Source: Afifellaceae bacterium
Lineage (GTDB): Bacteria > Pseudomonadota > Alphaproteobacteria > Rhizobiales > Afifellaceae
Direction: 5' to 3'
NCBI GenBank assembly: GCA_028281235.1
Contig: JANQKG010000030.1
Location: forward strand, 84,117-148,116
Length of the DNA stretch: 64,000 bases
A program made the position numbers and the translations under genes. Shown piece by piece: positions 7,945 to 14,290 of this stretch. The notes under the pieces are model-generated. The model saw only the letters and a list, made by a program, of their open reading frames with translations. It had not been told where the DNA came from and searched no databases. How positions within the stretch are numbered: the first letter of the stretch is position 1; every line of letters starts with the position of its first letter.

Positions 7945-8994
7945 ATGTCGGCTGAAACGCGTATCGGATTGGCGCTGGGAGGTGGTGGCGCGCGCGGGAT
8001 GGCGCACATCCTGGTCTGCGAGGCCTTTGACGAACTCGGTATCAAGCCGGCGCTGATCGCTGGCACGTCGATCGGCGCGATCATCGGCGCCGGCTATGCG
8101 GCGGGATTTTCCGGCAAGGAGATGCGCGACAGCTCCTGCGCCTTCTACGCCAACCGGCGGGAGGTTCTGGCGCGGCTGTGGCGCGTGCGGCCGGTGGGCT
8201 TCACGGATCTCTTGCGGCGGCGAAGCCTGACGCCGCAATTCGACGCCAACCTCATCCTTGAGACTTTCGTGCCGGGCTATGACCTTCTGCCGGAGACGTT
8301 CGAACAGCTCGCCATCCCGCTGAAGGTCGTCGCGACCGATTTCTACGCCTGGACCGAAGCGGTGATGACGCATGGTCCGCTCAAGCCGGCGATCGCCGCC
8401 TCAATTGCCATTCCGGCGGTCTTTCGCCCGGTGGAGATGGACGGCCGCGTGATGATCGACGGCGGCGCGTGCAACCCGCTGCCCTTCGACAATATCGCCG
8501 AATGCGATGTCAGCGTGGCGTGCGATGTCGCCGGCGGTCCGGCGGACATGTCCGGCAGCTCACCGGGGCTCCTGGAATGCGTGGTCGGTGCTGCACAAAT
8601 CTCCATGCAATCGGTCATCCGCGAGAAGCTGAAATGGCATCAGCCGGATGTCCTGGTGCGGCCCGACATCAACGGCGTGTTCATCCTGGACTTCCTCAAG
8701 ACGCAGGAGATCCTGGAGAACAATGTCGCCTTCAAGGACGATCTGAAGCGCCGGCTCGATCACGCCATCAACACGCCGTTTGAACTGCCCGATGCTTCAG
8801 CGCCTGGCGCGGAAGAAGGTGCGCAGCAGTTCGGACGCGGCAGCCTCACCCAGGCCGGAATAAACCTCTGGCGCATGGTGGCAGGCGGCGGCGGCAAAGA
8901 ACCGGACGCCGTGGTCGACCCCGCCGGTCTTGGGGTCGGCGGCACCGTAATAGAGCCGGCGGATGCGGGCGAAGGAGATCGCGGCCGCGCATAG
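7945..8994 (+). CDS. patatin-like phospholipase (RssA-type)
   Basis: 349-residue serine lipase of the patatin fold. The oxyanion loop GGGGARG is at residues 12-18, the nucleophile elbow GTSIG at about 46-50, and the catalytic Asp in MIDGGACNPLPF near 173. No signal peptide is present, so it acts in the cytosol or at the inner membrane; the physiological lipid substrate is unknown. The ATG at 7945 follows an AAGGGA ribosome binding site. The last 66 residues (from about base 8797) are encoded on the strand opposite the tadA coding sequence and look like low-complexity run-on (Gly/Ala/Asp-rich), suggesting that the original stop has been lost. Confidence 0.88.
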   Translation: MSAETRIGLALGGGGARGMAHILVCEAFDELGIKPALIAGTSIGAIIGAGYAAGFSGKEMRDSSCAFYANRREVLARLWRVRPVGFTDLLRRRSLTPQFDANLILETFVPGYDLLPETFEQLAIPLKVVATDFYAWTEAVMTHGPLKPAIAASIAIPAVFRPVEMDGRVMIDGGACNPLPFDNIAECDVSVACDVAGGPADMSGSSPGLLECVVGAAQISMQSVIREKLKWHQPDVLVRPDINGVFILDFLKTQEILENNVAFKDDLKRRLDHAINTPFELPDASAPGAEEGAQQFGRGSLTQAGINLWRMVAGGGGKEPDAVVDPAGLGVGGTVIEPADAGEGDRGRA

Positions 8995-9249
8995 CGTGCA
9001 CGGCTCCAGCGTCACGTAGAGGTCGCACGCGGCAAGCCGCTCGTTCCCAAGCTCTTCCGACGCCCTGCGGATCACCAAAATCTCAGCATGGGCGGTCACG
9101 TCGTTGAGTTCGCGCGTGCGGTTGCCCGCGGCAGCCAGCACCTTGCCGTCGCGGACCAGAACAGCACCGACAGGGACCTCGCCGCGCGCGCCGGCGGCCT
9201 TCGCCTCCGCCAGCGCCTGCTGCATGAAGTCCGGACGGCTGGTGCTCAT
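8797..9249 (-). CDS. tadA: tRNA-specific adenosine deaminase
   Basis: 150-residue zinc-dependent deaminase that converts A34 to inosine in the tRNA-Arg(ACG) anticodon. Zinc-site motifs are HAE (in VTAHAEILVIRRA) and PCTLC (in VTLEPCTLCAAAI). I chose the internal ATG at 9249 (MSTSRPDFMQQAL) because it gives the usual family length; the open frame extends upstream without similarity. Its 3' end overlaps the patatin gene tail-to-tail by 198 bases. It is divergent from the pseudouridine synthase gene at 9286, the usual rhizobial order. Confidence 0.94.
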   Translation of the reverse strand: MSTSRPDFMQQALAEAKAAGARGEVPVGAVLVRDGKVLAAAGNRTRELNDVTAHAEILVIRRASEELGNERLAACDLYVTLEPCTLCAAAISFARIRRLYYGAADPKTGGVDHGVRFFAAAACHHAPEVYSGLGEAAASELLRTFFRARR

Positions 9250-9285
9250 CTCGCGTCGCGTCGGCTCGTTTGGTATGGAGCCGCA

Positions 9286-10206
9286 ATGAGTGGCGGGGCT
9301 CAGGACAAAAAACAAGCGCGGCAAATAGCCGGCGCGACGGGCGAACGCATCGCCAAGCGGATCGCGCGGGCTGGCCATTGCTCGCGGCGCGACGCGGAGC
9401 GGCTGATTGCAGAGGGGCGCGTGCGGCTGAACGGAGCGATCATCTCATCGCCGGCGATCAACGTCACCGCTGCCGACGCCATCGACATTGACGGCGAGCC
9501 GCTCGCCGCGCGCGAGCGCACGCGGCTGTGGCTTTTCCACAAGCCAAAGGGGCTGATGACGACCAATCGCGACCCGGAAGGCCGACCGACGATCTTCTCA
9601 GCCTTGCCGTCGGCACTGCCGCGCGTCGTGACGGTCGGCCGGCTCGACATCAACACCGAAGGCCTGCTCCTTCTCACCAATGATGGCGGACTGGCGCGGC
9701 AGCTTGAGCTTCCCGCCACCGGCTGGATGCGGCGCTATCGCGTGCGCGCGCATGGCACGGTGGAGCAGCCCGCACTTGACGCGCTGGCGCGCGGCGTCGC
9801 CATTGACGGCATGGTCTATGGCGCGATCGAGGCGGCGATCGACCGCGTGCAGGGCAGTCATGTGTGGCTGACTGTCGGCCTCCGGGAAGGCAAGAACCGC
9901 GAGGTCCGACGCGTGCTTGAGTATCTCGGGCTTGCCGTCAGCCGGCTCATCCGCGTCTCGTACGGCCCGTTTCAGCTTGGGGATCTGGACGCCAGGGAGG
10001 TGCGCGAGGTGCGCGGGCGAGTTCTGCGCGACCAGCTCGGCGCAAAGCTTGCGCACGCCGCCGGCGTCGATTTCGACGCGCCGATACGGGCGCCGGAGAA
10101 ACCAAGCGGCAAGGCTTCAACAGGCACGCGGGCGGTGAAGACAAAACCATCCGCCAAGAGAAAGCCGCGCCGAGGCGCGCATGCGAATCGTCGGCGGGCG
10201 CCTTAA
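9286..10206 (+). CDS. RsuA/RluB-family pseudouridine synthase with basic C-terminal tail
   Basis: 306 residues. An N-terminal S4 RNA-binding domain (RIAKRIARAGHCSRRDAERL, about 22-41) is followed by a pseudouridine synthase domain with the catalytic Asp in VGRLDINTEGLLLLTNDG. Later GLREGKNREVRRVLEYLGL is the conserved RNA-contact segment. The protein ends with a roughly 45-residue Lys/Arg-rich extension (KPSAKRKPRRGAHANRRR) common in alphaproteobacterial RluB-like enzymes. The target is probably 23S rRNA U2605 by family, but RsuA or RluE specificity cannot be excluded. The ATG at 9286 was preferred over the longer frame that runs through the tadA start region. It overlaps rsmD by 26 bases. 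Confidence 0.88.
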   Translation: MSGGAQDKKQARQIAGATGERIAKRIARAGHCSRRDAERLIAEGRVRLNGAIISSPAINVTAADAIDIDGEPLAARERTRLWLFHKPKGLMTTNRDPEGRPTIFSALPSALPRVVTVGRLDINTEGLLLLTNDGGLARQLELPATGWMRRYRVRAHGTVEQPALDALARGVAIDGMVYGAIEAAIDRVQGSHVWLTVGLREGKNREVRRVLEYLGLAVSRLIRVSYGPFQLGDLDAREVREVRGRVLRDQLGAKLAHAAGVDFDAPIRAPEKPSGKASTGTRAVKTKPSAKRKPRRGAHANRRRAP

Positions 10207-10756
10207 GGGACGGGCGCTCGTCGGGCCGGGGTCGAGCGCCATCCGCCCAACCAGCGACCGGCTGCGCGAGACGCTGTTCAATGTGCTCCGTCACGCGCAC
10301 AACCTGCCGCAGCCGGAGACGCGGGCGCTCGACCTTTTTGCCGGGACCGGGGCGCTCGGGCTGGAAGCGCTGTCGCGCGGCGCAAGCCAGGCGCTCTTCG
10401 TGGAGACGAGCGTGGAAGGCCGCGGCCTTATCCGCTCCAACATCGAGGCGCTGGGCCTGACCGGTGTGACGCGCATCCTGCGCCGCGACGCGACCGATCT
10501 CGGCAGCGTCGGCACGATCAAGCTGTTCGATCTGGTGTTCTGCGATCCGCCCTATGGCAAGGGATTGGGCGAGACGGCGCTCGCCGCCGCTGCAAGCGGC
10601 GGGTGGCTGAAGCCGGGCGCACTTTGCGTTCTGGAGGAGCGGGCCGGCGTCGACGTCATGCTGCCGGAGGGCTTCGAGACGCTGGACCGGCGCACGGCCG
10701 GCGACAGCCAGATCGTCATTGCCGCTTGGCGGCTCTCCCTTCATCCCTCATCCTGA
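10181..10756 (+). CDS. rsmD: 16S rRNA (guanine966-N2)-methyltransferase
   Basis: 191 residues, usual length. It begins MRIVGGRLKGRAL, with RPTSDRLRETLFNVL, the SAM-binding LDLFAGTGALGLEALSRG (about 49-66) and the catalytic CDPPYGKG near 125. It methylates G966 of 16S rRNA during 30S assembly. It overlaps the pseudouridine synthase gene by 26 bases, so the two are translationally coupled. The last codons (LHPSS and stop) lie inside the left arm of a palindromic repeat starting at 10745, so the C-terminus has been reshaped by that repeat. Confidence 0.94.
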   Translation: MRIVGGRLKGRALVGPGSSAIRPTSDRLRETLFNVLRHAHNLPQPETRALDLFAGTGALGLEALSRGASQALFVETSVEGRGLIRSNIEALGLTGVTRILRRDATDLGSVGTIKLFDLVFCDPPYGKGLGETALAAAASGGWLKPGALCVLEERAGVDVMLPEGFETLDRRTAGDSQIVIAAWRLSLHPSS

Positions 10757-10833
10757 GGTGCGTCTTTCGCCCCTTCGAGGCTCAGCGCTGCGCGCTTCGC
10801 ACCTCAGGATGAGGGCGAAAGACGCCTCGAAGG
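10745..10833. repeat. composite inverted repeat between rsmD and mutL
   Basis: Perfect 18-base arms lie at 10745-10762 (CCCTCATCCTGAGGTGCG) and 10798-10815. A second interlocked pair, CGTCTTTCGCCC at 10761-10772 and its complement at 10813-10824, and a third, CCTTCGAGG at 10772-10780 with CCTCGAAGG at 10825-10833, allow alternative folds. The rsmD stop is inside the left arm. Sited between convergent genes, the structure may terminate both; the TCATCCTGAGG core is typical of dispersed rhizobial palindromes. Confidence 0.8.
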
Positions 10834-10866
10834 ACGGGATGAAGGGGCATGCCCTGCCCGGTGGTA

Positions 10867-12669
10867 TCACCGCCGCCCAAAAAGCCGCTCTACGTCGGCG
10901 AGCTTCAGTTCCACATAGGTCGGGCGGCCGTGATTGCATTGGCCCGATTGCGGCGTCGCCTCCATCTCGCGCAGAAGCGCGTCCATCTCCTCCGGCCGCA
11001 GACGGCGCCCAGCACGGACGGAGCCGTAACAGGCCATGGTCGCGGCGACATGGTCGAGCCGCTCCGCCAGACGCGTCGACGCATCCCATTCGGCGAGATC
11101 GTCTGCGATGTCGCGGATGAGCGCCTTGGCGTCCAACTCGCCGAGCATGGCCGGCGTCTCCGTCACGGCCACCGCGCCCGGCCCGAAGGGCTCCACGACG
11201 AGGCCCACATCTTTCAGCTCATCGGCGCGCGCGGCGAGGCGATCAACGTCGTCGCGCGGCAGCTCGACCACTTCGGGGATGAGCAGAATCTGCCGCGCCA
11301 GGGCCTTGCCGTGAAGCCCCGCCTTGAGCCTCTCATAGACGATGCGCTCATGCGCTGCGTGCTGGTCGACAATGACCAAGCCGTCATGCGTCTGCGCGAC
11401 AATGTAGTTGGCATGAAGCTGCGCGCGCGCTGCGCCGAGCGGCTGATCAAGCGCCGCTTGATCGGGTTCGGCAAGCGTGGCGCGGGCATCAGCCGACGGC
11501 CGATCGATCGTGTCGAACCCGGCCTGCGCCGGCTCGCCGAAGCCCTGAGGCGACGCCGGAGCAGGCGACGGAGCCGCCCAGCTGCCCCATGTCGCATCGC
11601 TCCTGCGGGGCGACGGCGCAGCGGCAGGCCGCAGCGCGTCGCGCGCAGCCATACCGACGCTTGGAGCGGCGCGCGCACCGTGCTCGGCCAGCGCGTCGCG
11701 GATCGCCCCGATGATCAGCCCGCGCACAAGGCCGGGATCGCGGAAGCGCACTTCAAGCTTGGCAGGGTGCACGTTCACGTCGAACTCGGTGGGCTCCAAT
11801 CCCAGAAACAGCGTCACGACGGGGAACCGGTCGCGGGCGAGCACGTCGGCATAGGCAGCGCGCAAGGCGCCGGAGAGAAGCGGGTCGCGGAGCGGCCGCC
11901 GGTTCACAAACAGGAATTGCTGCAGCGAGTTCGCGCGATTGAATGTCGGCAGTCCGGCAAGACCCGTCAGTGTGACGCCCTCGCGTTCCGCGGCAATCGG
12001 CATGGAATTCTCAACGAACGCCGCGCCGATCACGTCCGCAGCACGCCGCCGCCGGGCGCCCTCCCCTTGCTGCGGCGGGTAGTCCAGCGGCATCCGGTCG
12101 GAACCCGCCAGCGCGAAGCGCACATCAGGATGTGCCAGGGCCAGACGCCGCACCGTATCGGCGACCGCGTTCGCCTCCGCCCTGTCGGAGCGCAGAAACT
12201 TCAGCCGCGCCGGCGTGGCAAAGAAGAGATCACGCACCTCCACCTGCGTGCCCGTCGCGCGGCTCGCCGGCGCCGGCGGGCCAAGCCGGCCGGCATCAAC
12301 TTCGAGCGACCAGGCATGCTCTTCTTCGGCGTGGCGCGATTGGATTGTGACCCGCGCCACTGCGCCGATCGAGGCCAGCGCCTCGCCGCGAAAACCGAGC
12401 GTGGCGACGTCATCCAACGCCTCGCCGGGAAGCTTCGACGTGCAGTGCCGCGACACGGCAAGCTCCAACTCATCGCGGCGCATGCCGGTGCCATCATCGG
12501 CGACGCGGATCAGGCTCTTGCCGCCGCCGGCCGTGACGATGTCGATGGACGCTGCGCCGGCGTCGAGCGCGTTCTCCACTAGCTCCTTCACGACGCTCGC
12601 CGGCCGCTCGACGACCTCGCCGGCGGCGATGCGGTTGATGACGTGATCCGGCAGACGGCGAATAGGCAA
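10867..12669 (-). CDS. mutL: DNA mismatch repair protein MutL with endonuclease motif
   Basis: 600 residues. The N-terminal GHKL ATPase carries INRIAAGEVVERPASVVKEL (11-30), VADDGTGM (56-63) and TLGFRGEALASI (90-101). The C-terminal domain has DQHAAHERIVYE (435-446), matching the DQHA(X)2E(X)4E metal-binding endonuclease motif, plus ACYGSVRAG and QCNHGRPT zinc/metal-site motifs. This is the nicking type of MutL used by bacteria without MutH, unlike E. coli MutL. The apparent start is TTG at 12669, with GAGGAG three bases upstream; no in-frame ATG precedes the conserved N-terminus. No mutS is in the window. Confidence 0.95.
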   Translation of the reverse strand: MPIRRLPDHVINRIAAGEVVERPASVVKELVENALDAGAASIDIVTAGGGKSLIRVADDGTGMRRDELELAVSRHCTSKLPGEALDDVATLGFRGEALASIGAVARVTIQSRHAEEEHAWSLEVDAGRLGPPAPASRATGTQVEVRDLFFATPARLKFLRSDRAEANAVADTVRRLALAHPDVRFALAGSDRMPLDYPPQQGEGARRRRAADVIGAAFVENSMPIAAEREGVTLTGLAGLPTFNRANSLQQFLFVNRRPLRDPLLSGALRAAYADVLARDRFPVVTLFLGLEPTEFDVNVHPAKLEVRFRDPGLVRGLIIGAIRDALAEHGARAAPSVGMAARDALRPAAAPSPRRSDATWGSWAAPSPAPASPQGFGEPAQAGFDTIDRPSADARATLAEPDQAALDQPLGAARAQLHANYIVAQTHDGLVIVDQHAAHERIVYERLKAGLHGKALARQILLIPEVVELPRDDVDRLAARADELKDVGLVVEPFGPGAVAVTETPAMLGELDAKALIRDIADDLAEWDASTRLAERLDHVAATMACYGSVRAGRRLRPEEMDALLREMEATPQSGQCNHGRPTYVELKLADVERLFGRR

Positions 12670-12739
12670 GCGGCTCCTCCGCGCGGGAGCGAATCTCCAA
12701 AGCTATCGTCGGACAATAGTGCCGGGAGGAGGAGCCGAC

Positions 12740-12781
12740 TAGCGCTCCATCCATTCTGATCAGATCAAACTGGAGGCGCTA
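12740..12781. repeat. imperfect palindrome upstream of mutL
   Basis: Arms TAGCGCTCCA (12740-12749) and TGGAGGCGCTA (12771-12781, one extra base) flank a centre containing CTGATCAG. It lies 70 bases before the mutL start and abuts the tandem repeat island. It resembles the intergenic mosaic palindromes of rhizobial genomes; no regulatory role is evident. Confidence 0.65.
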
Positions 12782-12794
12782 CTATTTTGCTGGG

Positions 12795-13050
12795 GCATGA
12801 TCTTGTCCGACCTTGCTTCGCCCGCCGAAGCGCGCTTCGCGAAGGCGGGAAAGGCGGTTCCCGCTCTTCGGGATCATGAGTCTTTGATAAGGCATGATCT
12901 TATCTGAAAAGCGGTGCCCACTTTTCGGGATCATGAGTCTCTGTCGGGGCATGATCTTATCCGAAAAGCGGTGCCCACTTTTCGGGATCATGAGTCTCTG
13001 TCGGGGCATGATCTTGTCCGAAAAGCGGTGCCCACTTTTCGGGATCATGC
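12795..13050. repeat. tandem 57-base repeats, each containing an imperfect palindrome
   Basis: Two full 57-base units (12892-12948 and 12949-13005) are followed by a terminal 45-base unit (13006-13050). A degenerate unit at 12795-12891 has its centre replaced by a GC-rich segment. Each unit holds GCATGATC...CCGAAAAG facing CTTTTCGG...GATCATG, so every copy can form a hairpin. The island fills most of the 382-base gap between the mutL start and the 3' end of the lipoprotein gene. The 57-base period keeps a minus-strand reading frame open (repeating MIPKSGHRFSDKIMP), but this is not a gene. Confidence 0.9.
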
Positions 13051-13051
13051 C

Positions 13052-13690
13052 CTAGCGCCGGCCGCCCATCAGCCAGCGGAGCCAGCCGCCGCCGCTGGAG
13101 CCGCCGGAGCCATTGATGTCCTCGAACTCCGCCGGTGCGGAAGCGGACGGCTCACGATATTCCGTCGGCGGGTCGGTCAGGAAGCGACGCTCGCTGGACC
13201 GGCCGTAACCCTCAGCCTCGGCAAGCGCCTTGCGGAACTCTTCCTGCTGCCGCTTGTTGTTGACGATCGCGTAAGGCGAGCCCTCATTCTCAATGGCCGG
13301 CGCTGAAGGCAATACGCCGACAAGTGGTTTCAGCCGGCGATATTCGGCCTGGCTGCCGCCGGCGCGCGGATCGTCGCTTTCATCGGGACGCATGGCGGCG
13401 ATGCGCTCGTCGCGGCCGACCGGCCAGTCGGGCGAGGTCGCCGCGGCGGTTGCGGCCGGCGCGGGGAGCGCCTCAGCACTCGGTGGCAAAACCAGCGGCG
13501 CGCGCGGCTGGTATTCGATCTTCTCTTCCTTCCGGTCGCCCAGGAAACCGCCCGTCATCTCGCGGAACATGGCTATCTCCGGCGCTTCGCCGGTGCCATA
13601 GGTGGCGGTGGGCGAGCAGCCGGCGATCCAAGCCGGCGCGACCAGCAGGGCAAGCAGTTTCGGCGCGGTGAGACTCAACCGACGGCGCAT
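13052..13690 (-). CDS. DUF3035 (BamF-like) outer-membrane lipoprotein candidate
   Basis: 212 residues starting with a lipoprotein signal: basic MRRRLSLTAPK, a hydrophobic core and lipobox IAGC with Cys at about residue 25. The mature part has EYQPRAPLVLPPSAEALPAP, close to the APLVVPP signature of DUF3035, a family that includes the alphaproteobacterial Bam complex subunit BamF. The rest is rich in Pro, Ala, Ser and charged residues, with a Gly/Ser-rich C-terminus, so it is probably flexible. It lies downstream of lspA and ileS on the same strand, sensible for a lipoprotein. The DUF3035 assignment rests on a short motif and should be treated as moderate. Its stop codon abuts the tandem repeat island. 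Confidence 0.7.
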   Translation of the reverse strand: MRRRLSLTAPKLLALLVAPAWIAGCSPTATYGTGEAPEIAMFREMTGGFLGDRKEEKIEYQPRAPLVLPPSAEALPAPAATAAATSPDWPVGRDERIAAMRPDESDDPRAGGSQAEYRRLKPLVGVLPSAPAIENEGSPYAIVNNKRQQEEFRKALAEAEGYGRSSERRFLTDPPTEYREPSASAPAEFEDINGSGGSSGGGWLRWLMGGRR

Positions 13691-13750
13691 GGCCTAAATC
13701 CCTCGAATCCATGCCCTATAGCACGAACAGACAAGGCGGGCGACCTCTCT

Positions 13751-13788
13751 ATGTCACGGGCCTAATGTCACGGGCCGAATGTCAGGGG
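13751..13788. repeat. 14-base tandem repeat between lspA and the lipoprotein gene
   Basis: ATGTCACGGGCCTA (13751-13764), ATGTCACGGGCCGA (13765-13778) and a partial ATGTCAGGGG (13779-13788) stand head to tail just beyond the lspA stop. It looks like a slippage-type microsatellite in the intergenic spacer; no known binding-site consensus was recognised. Confidence 0.75.
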
Positions 13789-13794
13789 TCTGTC

Positions 13795-14286
13795 TCACGT
13801 TTCCGTGGCGATTTGGGGGCGTTCCAGAAGCCAGGCGAGCACCAGCCCGATAACACCGGCGACGATCCACGTGTCGGCGAGGTTGAACACGTACCACTCG
13901 AAGCCGCCTGCATAGAACAGGAAGAGATCGGCGACGGCGCCGTGGATCACGCGGTCGATCGCATTGGAGATTGCGCCGGCCATGATCAGGCCAAGCGAGA
14001 GCGCGGCGAGGAGGCCGCGCGTCGACCACAGCCACCAGGCGAACAAGAGCCCGCCGCCGAAACCGATGGCCGTGAGCAACCAGCGGCCGAGCTCACTCTC
14101 CTGCTGGAACAGTCCATAGCTGACGCCGCGATTCCATACCATGACGAGATCAAGGAACGGCGTGACGGCCACCCGGCCCTTCTCATGAAGCGCGAAGGGG
14201 CCCAGCGCCCACGCTTTTGTCGCCTGGTCGACGATCACGCCAAGCGCGGCCACCGCATATCCGATCCACGGTGCGCTTTTCGCCAT
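13795..14286 (-). CDS. lspA: lipoprotein signal peptidase (signal peptidase II)
   Basis: 163-residue inner-membrane aspartyl protease that removes the signal peptide of diacylglyceryl-modified prolipoproteins. It starts MAKSAPWIGYAVAALGVIVD with four predicted membrane helices. The two catalytic Asp motifs are GAISNAIDR and VFNLADTWI, and the conserved NRGVSYGLF precedes them. The internal ATG at 14286 is used because it gives the family length and sits 4 bases after the ileS stop; the upstream open frame is inside ileS. The ileS-lspA arrangement is conserved in many bacteria. lgt, the preceding maturation enzyme, is also in this window at 59678. Confidence 0.95.
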   Translation of the reverse strand: MAKSAPWIGYAVAALGVIVDQATKAWALGPFALHEKGRVAVTPFLDLVMVWNRGVSYGLFQQESELGRWLLTAIGFGGGLLFAWWLWSTRGLLAALSLGLIMAGAISNAIDRVIHGAVADLFLFYAGGFEWYVFNLADTWIVAGVIGLVLAWLLERPQIATET

Positions 14287-14290
14287 TCGC

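Noticed and set aside
10849..12582. 577-codon plus-strand frame
   Set aside because: It is antisense to mutL, Arg/His-rich in composition and shows no known domain; a GC-rich shadow frame.
12782..13048. Minus-strand reading frame encoding repeated MIPKSGHRFSDKIMP peptide
   Set aside because: It is the translation of a 57-base intergenic palindromic tandem repeat whose length is a multiple of three; no ribosome binding site and no family resemblance.
12892..13050. Possible CRISPR array
   Set aside because: The units are contiguous 57-base copies with no unique spacers and no cas genes nearby.
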